Positions 33,301 through 46,165 of a DNA stretch of 64,000 nt are shown in pieces (the stretch's first letter is position 1; the number at the start of each line of letters is the position of its first letter). Location of the stretch: NCBI GenBank assembly GCA_014526335.1, contig JACTAT010000039.1, positions 6,006,373 through 6,070,372 of the forward strand, given 5' to 3'. The notes below the pieces were generated by a model. The model had not been told where the DNA came from, searched no databases, and saw only the letters and a program-made list of their open reading frames with translations. A program made the translations under genes and the position numbers. This DNA is from Chrysaora quinquecirrha (taxonomy: Eukaryota > Cnidaria > Scyphozoa > Semaeostomeae > Pelagiidae).

Positions 33301-36300
33301 AATTTGGGAAAAAAATTCCCTCAAAAAATCGCCAAAAAGGCAAGTCTATAGCCTTGCCAAATGGCCAAAAATCGACCAAGTTCAAGGGTTTTGAAAAATT
33401 CAATTTTTCTTCATAAATAGTTCCCAAAAGCTGCCAGATACCCCTAATCTGCCTCTAGAGGGTATACAGAGTATTTTTCTATCAAAAAAACTCCAATTTG
33501 AAAGAAAAAATTCCCTCAAAAAATCGCCAAAAAGGCAAGTCTATAGCCTTGCCAAATGGCCAAAAATCGGCCAAATTCAAGGGTTTTGAAAAATTCAATT
33601 TTTCTTCATAAATAGTTCCCAAAAGCTGCCAGATACCCCCCTAATCTGCCTCTAGAGGGTATACAGAGTATTTTTCTATCAAACTAACTCCAATTTGGGA
33701 GAAAAAATTCCCTCAAAAAATCGCCAAAAAGGCAAGTCTATAGCCTTGCCAAATGGCCAAAAATCGGCCAAATTCAAGGGTTTTGAAAAATTCAATTTTT
33801 CTTCATAAATAGTTCCCAAAAGCTGCCAGATACCCCCTAATCTGCCTCTAGAGGGTATACAGAGTATTTTTCTATCAAACTAACTCGAATTTGGGAGAAA
33901 AAAAAATTCTCTCCAAAAATCGCCAAAAAGGCAAGTCTATAGCCTTGCCAAATAGCCAAAAATCGGCCAAATTCAAGGGTTTTGAAAAATTCAATTTTTC
34001 TTCATAAATAGTTCCCAAAAGCTGCCAGATACCCCCCTAATCTGCCTCTAGAGGGTATACAGAGTATTTCTCTATCAAACTAACTCGAATTTGGGAGAAA
34101 AAATTCCCTCAAAAAATCGCCAAAAAGGCAAGTCTATAGCCTTGCCAAATGGCCAAAAATCGGCCAAATTCAAGGGTTTTGAAAAATTCAATTTTTCTTC
34201 ATAAATAGTTCCCAAAAGCTGACAGATACCCCCTGATCTGCCCCTAGAGTGTATACAGAGTATTTTTCTATGAAAATAACTCCAATTTGGAGAAAAAAAT
34301 TCCCTCAAAAAATCGCCAAAAAGGCAAGTCTATAGCCTTGCCAAATAGCCAAAAATCGGCCAAATTCAAGGGTTTTGAAAAATTCAATTTTTCTTCATAA
34401 ATAGTTCCCAAAAGCTGCCAGATACCCCTAATCTGCCTCTAGAGGGTATACAGAGTATTTTTCTATCAAACTAACTCAAATTTGGAAGAAAAAATTCTCT
34501 CAAAAATCGCCAAAAGGCAAGTCTATAGCCTTGCCAAATGGCCAAAAATCGACCAAATTGAAGGGTTTTGAAAAATTCAATTTTTCTTCATAAATAGTTC
34601 CCAAAAGCTGCCAGATACCCCCCTAATCTGCCTCTAGAGGGTATACAGAGTATTTTTCTATCAAACTAACTCGAATTTGGGAGAAAAAAATTCCCTCAAA
34701 AAATCGCCAAAAAGGCAAGTCTATAGCCTTGCCAAATGGCCAAAAATCGGCCAAATTCAAGGGTTTTGAAAAATTCAATTTTTCTTCATAAATAGTTCCC
34801 AAAAGCTGACAGATACCCCCTGATCTGCCCCTAGAGTGTATACAGAGTATTTTTCTATCAAAATAACTCCAATTTGGAGAAAAAATTCCCTCAAAAAATC
34901 GCCAAAAAGGCAAGTCTATAGCCTTGCCAAATAGACAAAAATCGGCCAAATTCAAGGGTTTTGAAAAATTCAATTTTTCTTCATAAATAATTCCCAAAAG
35001 CTGCCAGATACCCCCTAATCTGCCTCTTGAGGGTATACAGAGTATTTTTTCTATCAAAAAACTCCAATTTGAAAGAAAAAAATTCCCTCAAAAAATCGCC
35101 AAAAAGGCAAGTCTATAGCCTTGCCAAATGGCCAAAAATCGGCCAAATTCAAGGGTTTTGAAAAATTCAATTTATCTTCATAAATAATTCCCAAAAGCTG
35201 CCAGATACCCCCCTAATCTGCCTCTTGAGGGTATACAGAGTATTTTTCTATCAAAATAACTCCAATTTGAAAGAAAAAAATTCCCTCAAAAAATCGCCAA
35301 AAAGGCAAGTCTATAGCCTTGCCAAATAGCCAAAAATCGGCCAAATTCAAGGGTTTTGAAAAATTCAATTTTTCTTCATAAATAGTTCCCAAAAGCTGCC
35401 AGATACCCCCTAATCTGCCTCTAGAGTGTATAAAGAGTATTTTTCTATTAAAATAACTCAAATTTGGAAGAAAAAAATTCAATCAAAAAATCGCCAAAAA
35501 GGCAAGTCTATAGCCTTGCCAAATGGCCAAAAATCGGCCAAATTCAAGGGTTTTGAAAAATTCAATTTTTCTTCATAAACAGATCCCAAAAGCTGCCAGA
35601 TACCCCCTAATCTGCCTCTAGAGGGTATACAGAGTATTTTTCTATCAAACTAACTCGAATTTGGGAGAAAAAAAAATTCTTTTAAAAAATCGCCAAAAAG
35701 GCAAGTCTATAGCCTTGCCAAATAGCCAAAAATCGGCCAAATTCAAGGGTTTTGAAAAATTCAATTTTTCTTCATAAATAGTTTCCAAAAGCTACCAGAT
35801 ACCCCCTAATCTGCCTCTAGAGAGTATACAGAGCATTTTTTTTCAAAATAACTCCAATTTGGGAAAAAAATTCCCTCAAAAAATCGCCAAAAAGGCAAGT
35901 CTATAGCCTTGCCAAATGGCCAAAAATCGACCAAGTTCAAGGGTTTTGAAAAATTCAATTTTTCCTCATAAATAGTTCCCAAAAGCTGCCAGATACCCCT
36001 AATCTGCCTCTAGAGTGTATAAAGAGTATTTTTCTATCAAAATAACTCCAATTTGGAAGAAAAAAATTCAATCAAAAAATCGCCAAAAAGGCAAGTCTAT
36101 AGCCTTGCCAAATGGCCAAAAATCGGCCAAATTCAAGGGTTTTGAAAAATTCAATTTTTCTTCATAAATAGTTCCCAAAAGCTGCCAGATACCCCCCTAA
36201 TTTGCCTCTAGAGGGTATACAGAGTATTTTTCTATCAAACTAACTCCAATTTGGGAGAAAAAAATTCCCTCAAAAAATCGCCAAAAAGGCAAGTCTATAG

Positions 36301-39300
36301 CCTTGCCAAATAGCCAAAAATCGGCCAAATTCAAGGGTTTTGAAAAATTCAATTTTTCTTCATAAATAGTTCCCAAAAGCTGCCAGATACCCCCTGATAT
36401 GCCCCTAGAGTGTATACAGAGTATTTTTCTATAAAAATAACTCGAATTTGGGTGAAAAAAATTCCCTCATAAAATCGCCAAAAAGGCAAGTCTATAGCCT
36501 TGCCAAATAGACAAAAATCGGCCAAATTCAAGGGTTTTGAAAAATTCAATTTTTCTTCATAAATAGTTCCCAAAAGCTGCCAGATATCCCCTTATCTGCC
36601 CCTAGAGGGTATACAGAGTATTTTCTATCAAACTAACTCGAATTTGGGAGAAAAAATTCCCTCAAAAATCGCCAAAAAGGCAAGTCTATAGCCTTGCCAA
36701 ATGGCCAAAAATCGGCCAAATTCAAGGGTTTTGAAAAATTCAATTTTTCTTCATAAATAGTTCCCAAAAGCTGACACATACCCCCTGATCTGCCCATAGA
36801 GTGTATACAGAGTATTTTTCTATAAAAATAACTCCAATTTGGAGAAAAAAATTCCCTCAAAAAGTCGCCAAAAAGGCAAGTCTATAGCCTTGCCAAATAG
36901 CCAAAAATCGGCCAAATTCAAGGGTTTTGAAAAAATCAATTTTTCTTCATAAATAGTTCCCAAAAGTTGCCAGATACCCCCTAATCTTCCTCTAGAGCGT
37001 ATACAGAGTATTTTTCTGTCAAACTAACACGAATTTGGAAGAAAAAAATTCTCTCAAAAAATCGCCAAAAAGGCAAGTCTATAGCCTTGCCAAATGGCTA
37101 TAAATCGACCAAATTCAAGGGGTTTGAAAAATTCAATTCAAGCTGCCAGATACCCCCTAATCTGCCTTTTGAGGGTATACAGAGTATTTTTCTATCAAAC
37201 TAACTCGAATTTGGGAGAAAAATATTCCCTCAAAAAATCGCCAAAAAGGCAAGTCAATAGCCTTGCCAAATGGCCATAAATTGACCAAATTCAAGGGTTT
37301 TGAAAAATTCAATTTTTCTTCATAAATAGATCCCAAAGGCTGCCAGATACCCCCTGATATGCCCCTAGAGTGTATACAGAGTATTTTTTTATAAAAATAA
37401 CTACAATTTGGAGAAAAAAATTCCCTCAAAAAATCGCCAAAAAGGCAAGTCTATAGCCTTGCCAAATAGACAAAAATCGGCCAAATTCAAGGGTTTTGAA
37501 AAATTCAATTTTTCTTCATAAATAGTTCCCAAAAGCTGCCAGATACCCCCTAATCTGCCTCTTGAGGGTATACAGAGTATTTTTGCTATCAAAAAAACTC
37601 CAATTTGAAAGAAAAAAATTCCCTCAAAAAATCGCCAAAAAGGCAAGTCTATAGCCTTGGCAAATGGCCAAAAATCGGCCAAATTCAAGGGTTTTGAAAA
37701 ATTCAATTTTTCTTCATAAATAATTCCCAAAAGCTGCCAGATACTCCCCTAATCTGCCTCTTGAGGGTATACAGAGTATTTTTCTATCAAAATAACTGCA
37801 ATTTGAAAGAAAAAAATTCCCTCAAAAATCGCCAAAAGGCAAGTCTATAGCCTTGCCAAATAGCCAAAAATCGGCCAAATTCAAGGGTTTTGAAAAATTC
37901 AATTTTTCTTCATAAATAGTTCCCAAAAGCTGCCAGATACCCCTAATCTGCCTCTAGAGGGTATACAGAGTATTTTTCTATCAAACTAACTCGGAGAAAA
38001 AATTTCCTCAAAAATCGCCAAAAGGCAAGTCTATAGCCTTGCCAAATAGCCAAAAATCGGCCAAATTCAAGGGTTTTGAAAAATTCAATTTTTCTTCATA
38101 AATAGTTCCCAAAAGCTGCCAGATACCCCCTAATCTGCCTCTAGAGTGTATAAAGAGTATTTTTCTATTAAAATAACTCAAATTTGGAAGAAAAAAATTC
38201 AATCAAAAAATCGCCAAAAAGGCAAGTCTATAGCCTTGCCAAATGGCCAAAAATCGGCCAAATTCAAGGGTTTTGAAAAATTCAATTTTTCTTCATAAAT
38301 AGATCCCAAAAGCTGCCAGATACCCCCTAATCTGCCTCTAGAGGGTATACAGAGTATTTTTCTATCAAACTAACTCGAATTTGGGAGAAAAAAAATTCTC
38401 TTAAAAAATCGCCAAAAAGGCAAGTCTATAGCCTTGCCAAATAGCCAAAAATCGGCCAAATTCAAGGGTTTTCAAAAATTCAATTTTTCTTCATCAATAG
38501 TTCCCAAAAGCTGCCAGAAACCCCCTAATCTGCCTCTTGAGGGTATACAGAGTATTTTTTCTATCAAAAAACTCCAATTTGAAAGACAAAAATTCCCTCA
38601 AAAAATCGCCAAAAAGGCAAGTCTATAGCCTTGCCAAATGGCCAAAAATCGGCCAAATTCAAGGGTTTTGAAAAATTCAATTTTTCTTCATAAATAATTC
38701 CCAAAAGCTGCCAGATACCCCCTAATCTGCCTCTTGAGGGTATACAGAGTATTTTTCTATCAAAATAACTCCAATTTGAAAGAAAAAAATTCCCTCAAAA
38801 AATCGCCAAAAAGGCAAGTCTATAGCCTTGCCAAGTGGCCAAAAATCGGCCAAATTCAAGGGTTTTGAAAAATTCAATTTTTCTTCATAAATAGTTCCCA
38901 AAAGCTGCCAGATACCCCCTAATCTGCCTCTTGAGGGTATACAGAGTATTTTTTCTATCAAAAAACTCCAATTTGAAAGAAAAAATTCCCTCAAAAATCG
39001 CCAAAAGGCAAGTCTATAGCCTTGCCAAATGGCCAAAAATCGGCCAAATTCAAGGGTTTTGAAAAATTCAATTTTTCTTCATAAATAATTCCCAAAAGCT
39101 GCCAGATACCCCTAATCTGCCTCTAGAGGGTATACAGAGTATTTTTCTATCAAAAAACTCCAATTTGAAAGAAAAAATTCCCTCAAAAATCGCCAAAAGG
39201 CAAGTCTATAGCCTTGCCAAATGGCCAAAAATCGGCCAAATTCAAGGGTTTTGAAAAATTCAATTTATCTTCATAAATAATTCCCAAAAGCTGCCAGATA

Positions 39301-42300
39301 CCCCTAATCTGCCTCTAGAGGGTATACAGAGTATTTTGCTATCAAAATAACTCCAATTTGGAGAAAAAAATTCCCTCAAAAAATCGCCAAAAAGGCAAGT
39401 CTATAGCCTTGCCAAATAGCCAAAAATCGGCCAAATTCAAGGGTTTTGAAAAATTCAATTTTTCTTCATAAATAGTTCCCAAAAGCTGCCAGATACCCCC
39501 TAATCTGCCTCTAGAGTGTATAAAGAGTATTTTTCTATTAAAATAACTCAAATTTGGAAGAAAAAAATTCAATCAAAAAATCGCCAAAAAGGCAAGTCTA
39601 TAGCCTTGCCAAATGGCCAAAAATCGGCCAAATTCAAGGGTTTTGAAAAATTCAATTTTCTTCATAAATGGTTCCCAAAAGCTGCCAGATACCCCTAATC
39701 TGCCTCTAGAGGGTATACAGAGTATTTTTCTATCAAACTAACTCCAATTTGGGAGAAAAAATTCCTCAAAAATCGCCAAAAAGGCAAGTCTATAGCCTTG
39801 CCAAATAGCCAAAAATCGGCCAAATTCAAGGGTTTTGAAAAATTCAATTTTTCTTCATAAATAGTTCCCAAAAGCTGCCAGATACCCCTAATCTGCCTCT
39901 AGAGGGTATACAGAGTATTTTTCTATCAAAATAACTCCAATTTGGGAGAAAAATATTCCCTCAAAAAATCGCCAAAAAGGCAAGTCTATAGCCTTGCCAA
40001 ATGGCCAAAAATCGACCAAATTCAAGGGTTTTGAAAAATTCAATTTTTCCTCATAAATAGTTCCCAAAAGCTGCCAGATACCCCTAATCTGCCTCTAGAG
40101 TGTATAAAGAGTATTTTTCTATCAAAATAACTCCAATTTGGAAGAAAAAAATTCCCTCAAAAAATCGCCAAAAAGGCAAGTCTATAGCCTTGCCAAATAG
40201 CCAAAAATCGGCCAAATTCAAGGGTTTTGAAAAATTCAATTTTTCTTCATAAACTGCCCCTAGAGGGTATACAGAGTATTTTTCTATCAAACTAACTCCA
40301 ATTTGGGAGAAAAAAATTCCCTCAAAAAATCGCCAGAAAGGCAAGTCTATAGCCTTGCCAAATGGCCAAAAATCGGCCAAATTCAAGGGTTTTGAAAAAT
40401 TCAATTTTTCTTCATAAATAGTTCTCAAAAGCTGCCAGATACCCCCTGATATGCCCCTAGAGTGTATACAGAGTATTTTTCTATAAAAATAACTCGAATT
40501 TGGGTGAAAAAAATTCCCTCATAAAATCGCCAAAAAGGCAAGTCTATAGCCTTGCCAAATAGACAAAAATCGGCCAAATTCAAGGGTTTTGAAAAATTCA
40601 ATTTTTCTTCATAAATAGTTCCCAAAAGCTGCCAGATATCCCCTTATCTGCCCCTAGAGGGTATACAGAGTATTTCTCTATCAAACTAACTCGAATTTGG
40701 GAGAAAAAAATTCCCTCAAAAAATCGCCAAAAAGGCAAGTCAAAGCCTTGCCAAATGGCCAAAAATCGGCCAAATACAAGGGTTTTGAAAAATTCAATTT
40801 TTCTTCATAAATAGTTCCCAAAAGCTGACACATACCCCCTGATCTGCCCATAGAGTGTATACAGAGTATTTTTCTATAAAAATAACTCCAATTTGGAGAA
40901 AAAAATTCCCTCAAAAAGTCGCCAAAAAGGCAAGTCTATAGCCTTGCCAAATAGCCAAAAATCGGCCAAATTCAAGGGTTTTGAAAAATTCAATTTTTCT
41001 TCATAAATAGTTTCCAAAAGCTGCCAGATACCCCCTAATCTGCCTCTAGAGTGTATAAAGAGTATTTTTCTATTAAAATAACTCGAATTTGGGAGAAAAG
41101 AATTCCCTCAAAAAATCGCCAAAAAGGCAAGTCTATAGCCTTGCCAAATGGCCAAAAATCGGCCAAATTCAAGGGTTTTGAAACATTCAATTTTTCTTCA
41201 TAAATGGTTCCCAAAAGCTGCCAAATATCCCCTAATCTGCCCCTAGAGGGTATACAGAGTATTTTTCTATCAAAATAACTCCAATTTGGGAGAAAAAAAT
41301 TCCCTCAAAAGATCGCCAAAAAGGCAAGTCTATAGCCTTGCCAAATGGCCAAAAATCGGCCAAATTCAAGGTTTTGAAAAATTCAATTTTTCTTCATAAA
41401 TAGTTCCCAAAAGCTGACAGATACCCCCTGATCTGCCCCTAGAGTGTATACAGAGTATTTTTCTATCAAAACAACTCAAATTTGAAAGAAAAAAATTCCC
41501 TCAAAAAATCGCAAAAAGGCAAGTCTATATCCTTGCCAAATGGCCAAAAATCGGCCAAATTCAAGGGTTTTGAAAAATTCAATTTTTCTTGATAAATAGT
41601 TCCCAAAAGCTACCAGATACCCCCTAATCTGCCTCTAGAGAGTATACAGAGCATTTTTTTTCAAAATAACTCCAATTTGGGAAAAAAATTCCCTCAAAAA
41701 ATCGCCAAAAAGGCAAGTCTATAGCCTTGCCAAATGGCCAAAAATCGACCAAGTTCAAGGGTTTTGAAAAATTCAATTTTTCCTCATAAATAGTTCCCAA
41801 AAGCTGCCAGATACCCCTAATCTGCCTCTAGAGTGTATAAAGAGTATTTTTCTATCAAAATAACTCCAATTTGGAAGAAAAAAATTAAATCAAAAAATCG
41901 CCAAAAAGGCAAGTCTATAGCCTTGCCAAATGGCCAAAAATCGGCCAAATTCAAGGGTTTTGAAAAATTCAATTTTTCTTCATAAATGGTTCCCAAAAGC
42001 TGCCAGATATCCCCTAATCTGCCCCTAGAGGGTATACGGAGTATTTTTCTATCAAAAGAACTCAAATTTGAAAGAAAAAAATTCCCTCAAAAAATCGCAA
42101 AAAGGCAAGTCTATAGCCTTGCCAAATGGCCAAAAATCCGCCAAATTCAAGGGTTTTGAAAAATTCAATTTTTCTTCATAAATGGTTCCCAAAAGCAGCC
42201 AGATACCACCTGATCTGCCTTCTAGAATCGCCAAAAGGCAAGTCTATAGCCTTGCCAAATGGCCAAAAATCGGTCAAATTCAAGGGTTTTGAAAAATTCA

Positions 42301-45300
42301 ATTTTTCTTCATAAAAAGTTCCCTAAAGCTGTCAGATACCCCCTAATCTGCATCTAGAGGGTATACAGAGTATTTCTCTATCAAACTAACTCGAATTTGG
42401 GAGAAAAAAATTCCCTCAAAAAATCGCCAAAAAGGCAAGTCTATAGCCTTGCCAAATGGCCAAAAATCGGCCAAATTCAAGGGTTTTGAAAAATTCAATT
42501 TTTCTTCATAAATAGTTCCCAAAAGCTGACAGATACCCCCTGATCTGCCCCTAGAGTGTATACAGAGTATTTTTCTATCAAAATAACTCCAATTTGGGAG
42601 AAAAAAATTCCCTCAAAAAATCGCCAAAAAGGCATGTCTATAGCCTTGCCAAATGGCCAAAAATCGGCCAAATTCAAGGGTTTTGAAAAATTCAATTTTT
42701 CTTCATAAAAAGTTCCCTAAAGCTGCCAGATACCCCCTAATCTGCATCTAGAGGGTATACAGAGTATTTTTCTATCAAACTAACTCCAATTTGGGCGAAA
42801 AAAATTCCCTCAAAAAATCGCCAAAAAGGCAAATCTATAGCCTTGCTAAATGGCCAAAAATCGGCCAAATTCAAGGGTTTTGAAAAATTCAGATTTTCCT
42901 CGTAAATTGTTCCCAAAAGCTGCCAGATACCCCTAATCTGCCTCTAGAGTGTATAAAGAGTATTTTTCTATAAAAAAAAGGGAATTTGGAAGAAAAAAAT
43001 TCAATCAAAAAATCGCCAAAAAGGCAAGTCTATAGCCTTGCCAAATAGCCAAAAATGGGCCAAATTCAAGGGTTTTGAAAAATTCAATTTTTCTTCATAA
43101 AAAGTTCCCAAAAGTTGCCAGATACCCCCCTAATCTGCCTCTAGAGGGTATACAGAGTATTTTTCTATCAAACTAACTTGAATTTGGGAGAAAAAAAAAA
43201 TTATCTCAAAAAATCCCCAAAAAGGCAAGTCTATAGCCTTGCCAAATGGCCAAAAGTCGGCCAAATTCAAGGGTTTTGAAAAATTCAATTTTTCTTCATA
43301 AATAATTCCCAAAAGCTGCCAGATATCCCCTAATCTGCCCCTAGAGGGTATACGGAGTATTTTTCTATCAAAAGAACTCAAATTTGAAAGAAAAAAATTC
43401 CCTCAAAAAATCGCAAAAAGGCAAGTCTATAGCCTTGCCAAATGGCCAAAAATCCGCCAAATTCAAGGGTTTTGAAAAATTCAATTTTTCTTCATAAATT
43501 GTTCCCAAAAGCTGCCAGATACCCCCTGATCTACCTCTAGAGGATATACAGAGTATTTTTCTATCAAAATAACTCCAATTTGGGAGAAAAAAATTTCCTC
43601 AAAAAATCGCCAAAAAGGCAAGTCTATAGCCTTGCCAAATGGCCAAAAACGGCCAAATTCAAGGGTTTAAAAAAATTCAATTTTTCTTCATAAAAAGTTC
43701 CCTAAAGCTGCCAGATACCCCCTAATCTGCATCTAGAGGGTATACAGAGTATTTTTCTGTCAAACTAACTCCAATTTGGGAGAAAAAAATTCCCTCAAAA
43801 AATCGCCAAAAAGGCAAGTCTATAGCCTTGCCAAATGGCCAAAAATCCGCCAAATTCAAGGGTTTTGAAAAATTCAATTTTTCTTCATAAATAGTTCTCA
43901 AAAGCTGCCAGATACCCCCTAATCTGCATCTAGAGGGTATACAGAGTATTTTTCGATCAAACTAACTCCAATTTGGGAGAAAAAAATTCCCTCAAAAAAT
44001 CGCCAAAAAGGCAAGTCTATAGCCTTGCCAAATGGCCAAAAATCCGCCAAATTCAAGGGTTTTGAAAAATTCAATTTTTCTTCATAAAAAGTTCCCTAAA
44101 GCTGCCAGATACCCCCTAATCTGCATCTAGAGGGTATACAGGGTATTTTTCTATCAAACTAACTCCAATTTAAGAGAAAAAAATTCCCTCAAAAAATCGC
44201 CAAAAAGGCAAGTCTATAGCCTGGCCAAATGGCCAAAAATCGGCCAAATTCAAGGGTTTTGAAAAATTCAATTTTTCTTCATAAAAAGTTCCCTAAAGCT
44301 GCCAGATACCCCCTGATCTGCCTCTAGAGGGTATACAGAGTATTTTTCTATCAAACTAACTCCAATTTGGGAGAAAAAAATTCCCTCAAAAAATCGCCAG
44401 AAGGGCAAGTCTATAGCCTTGCCAAATGGCCAAAAATCGGCCAAATTCAAGGGTTTTGAAAAATTCAATTTTTCTTCATAAAAAGTTCCCTTAAGCTGCC
44501 AGATTCCCCCTAATCTGCATCTAGAGGGTATACAGAGTATTTTTCCATCAAACTAACTCCAATTTGGGAGAAAAAAAATCCCTCAAAAAATCGCCAAAAA
44601 GGCAAGTCTATAGCCTTGTCAAATGGCCAAAAATCCGCCAAATTCAAGGGTTTTGAAAAACTCAATTTTTCTTCATAAATAGTTCCCAAAAGCTGCCAGA
44701 TACCCCCTAATCTGCATCTAGAGGGTATACAGAGTATTTTTCTATCAAACTAACTCCAATTTGGGCGAAAAAAATTCCCTCAAAAGATCGCCCAAAAGGC
44801 AAGTTTATAGCCTTGCCAAATGGCCAAAAATCGGCCAAATTCAAGGGTTTTGAAAAATTCAATTTTTCTTCATAAAAAGTTCCCTAAAGCTGCCAGATAC
44901 CCCCTGATCTGCCTATACAGAGTATTTTTCTATCAAACTAACTCCAATTTGGGAGAAAAAAATTCCCTCAAAAAATCGCCAAAAAGGCAAGTCTATAGCC
45001 TTGCCAAATGGCCAAAAATCGGCCAAATTCAAGGGTTTTGAAAAATTCAATTTTTCTTCATAAAAAGTTCCCTAAAGCTGCCAGATACCCCCTAATCTGC
45101 ATCTAGAGGTTATACAGAGTATTTTTCTGTCAAACTAACTCCAATTTGGGAGAAAAAATTCCCTCAAAAAATCGCCAAAAAGGCAAGTCTATAGCCTTGC
45201 CAAATGGCCAAAAATCCGCCAAATTCAAGGGTTTTGAAAAATTCAATTTTTCTTCATAAATAGTTCCCAAAACCTGCCAGATACCCCCTAATCTGCATCT

Positions 45301-46165
45301 AGAGGGTATACAGAGCATTTTTCTATCAAACTAACTCCAATTTGGGCGAAAAAAATTCTCTCAAAAAATCGCCAAAAAGGCAAGTCTATACCCTTGCCAA
45401 ATGGCCAAAAATCCACCAAATTCAAGGATTTTGAAAAATTCAATTTTTCTTCATAAAAAGTTCCCTAAAGCTGGCAGATACCCCCTAATCTGCATCTAGA
45501 GGGTATGCAGAGTATTTTTCTATCAAACTAACTCCAATTTGGGAGAAAAGAATTCTCTCAAAAAATCGCCAAAAAGGCAAGTCTATAGCCTTGCCAAATG
45601 GCCAAAAATCGGCCAAATTCAAGAGTTTGGAAAAATTCAATTTTCCTTCGTAAATAATCTCCAAAAGCTGCCAGATGCCCTCTTATCTGCCTCTAGTGGG
45701 TATACAAAGTATTTTTATATCAAATTAACTCAAATTTGGGAGAAAAATTCCCTCAAAAAATCGCCAAAATGGCAAGTCTATAGCCCTGTCAAATGGCCAA
45801 AAATCGGCCAAATTCAAGGGTTTTCAAAAATTCAATTTTTCTTGATAAATAGTTCCCAAAAGCTGGTAGATACCCCTTAATCTGCCTCTAGGGGGTATAC
45901 AAAGTATTTTTCTATCAAAATAACTCCTATTTAGGAGAAAAAAATTCCTTCAAAAAATCGCCAAAAAGGCAAGTCTATAGCCTTGCCAAATGGTCAAGAA
46001 TCGGCCGAATTCAAGGGTGTTGAAAGCTTCAATTTTTTTTCATAAATAGTCCCCAAAAGCTACCAGATACTCAGTAATCTGCCTCTAGGGGGGTTAATAA
46101 AGCAATTTTCCATCAGATTTGGATGAATTGGGGCGAAAAAATGTCAGTCAAAAGATCGCCAGAAT
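21320..46165. repeat. Tandem satellite, about 125 copies of a 197-bp unit
   Basis: One head-to-tail array fills nearly 25 kb. The unit is about 197 bp (for example, matching points at 21809 and 22203 are two units apart). Landmarks in order: GGCAAGTCTATAGCCTTGCC, GGCCAAAAATCGGCC, TTCAAGGGTTTTGAAAAATT, TTCTTCATAAATAGTTCCC, GCTGCCAGATACCCC, CTCTAGAGGGTATACAGAG, CTATCAAACTAACTCCAATT, CCCTCAAAAAATCGCC. GGCAAG/CTTGCC forms a perfect 6-bp stem in nearly every unit, and A/T tracts recur about every 10-12 bp. The minus strand shows repeated frames of 60-144 codons (core IYEEKLNFSKPLNLADF), but 197 is not a multiple of three, so the frame changes each unit and I regard it as non-coding. Some units carry internal deletions (near 29695, 29775, 37135, 40245, 42220, 44910). 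The edge units are clearly diverged. Confidence 0.97.

Noticed and set aside
21320..46165. Dozens of minus-strand frames in the satellite as a gene family or a CRISPR-like array
   Set aside because: The units are contiguous with no unique spacers, the 197-bp period breaks the frame each unit, and starts and stops move with indels. This is a satellite.
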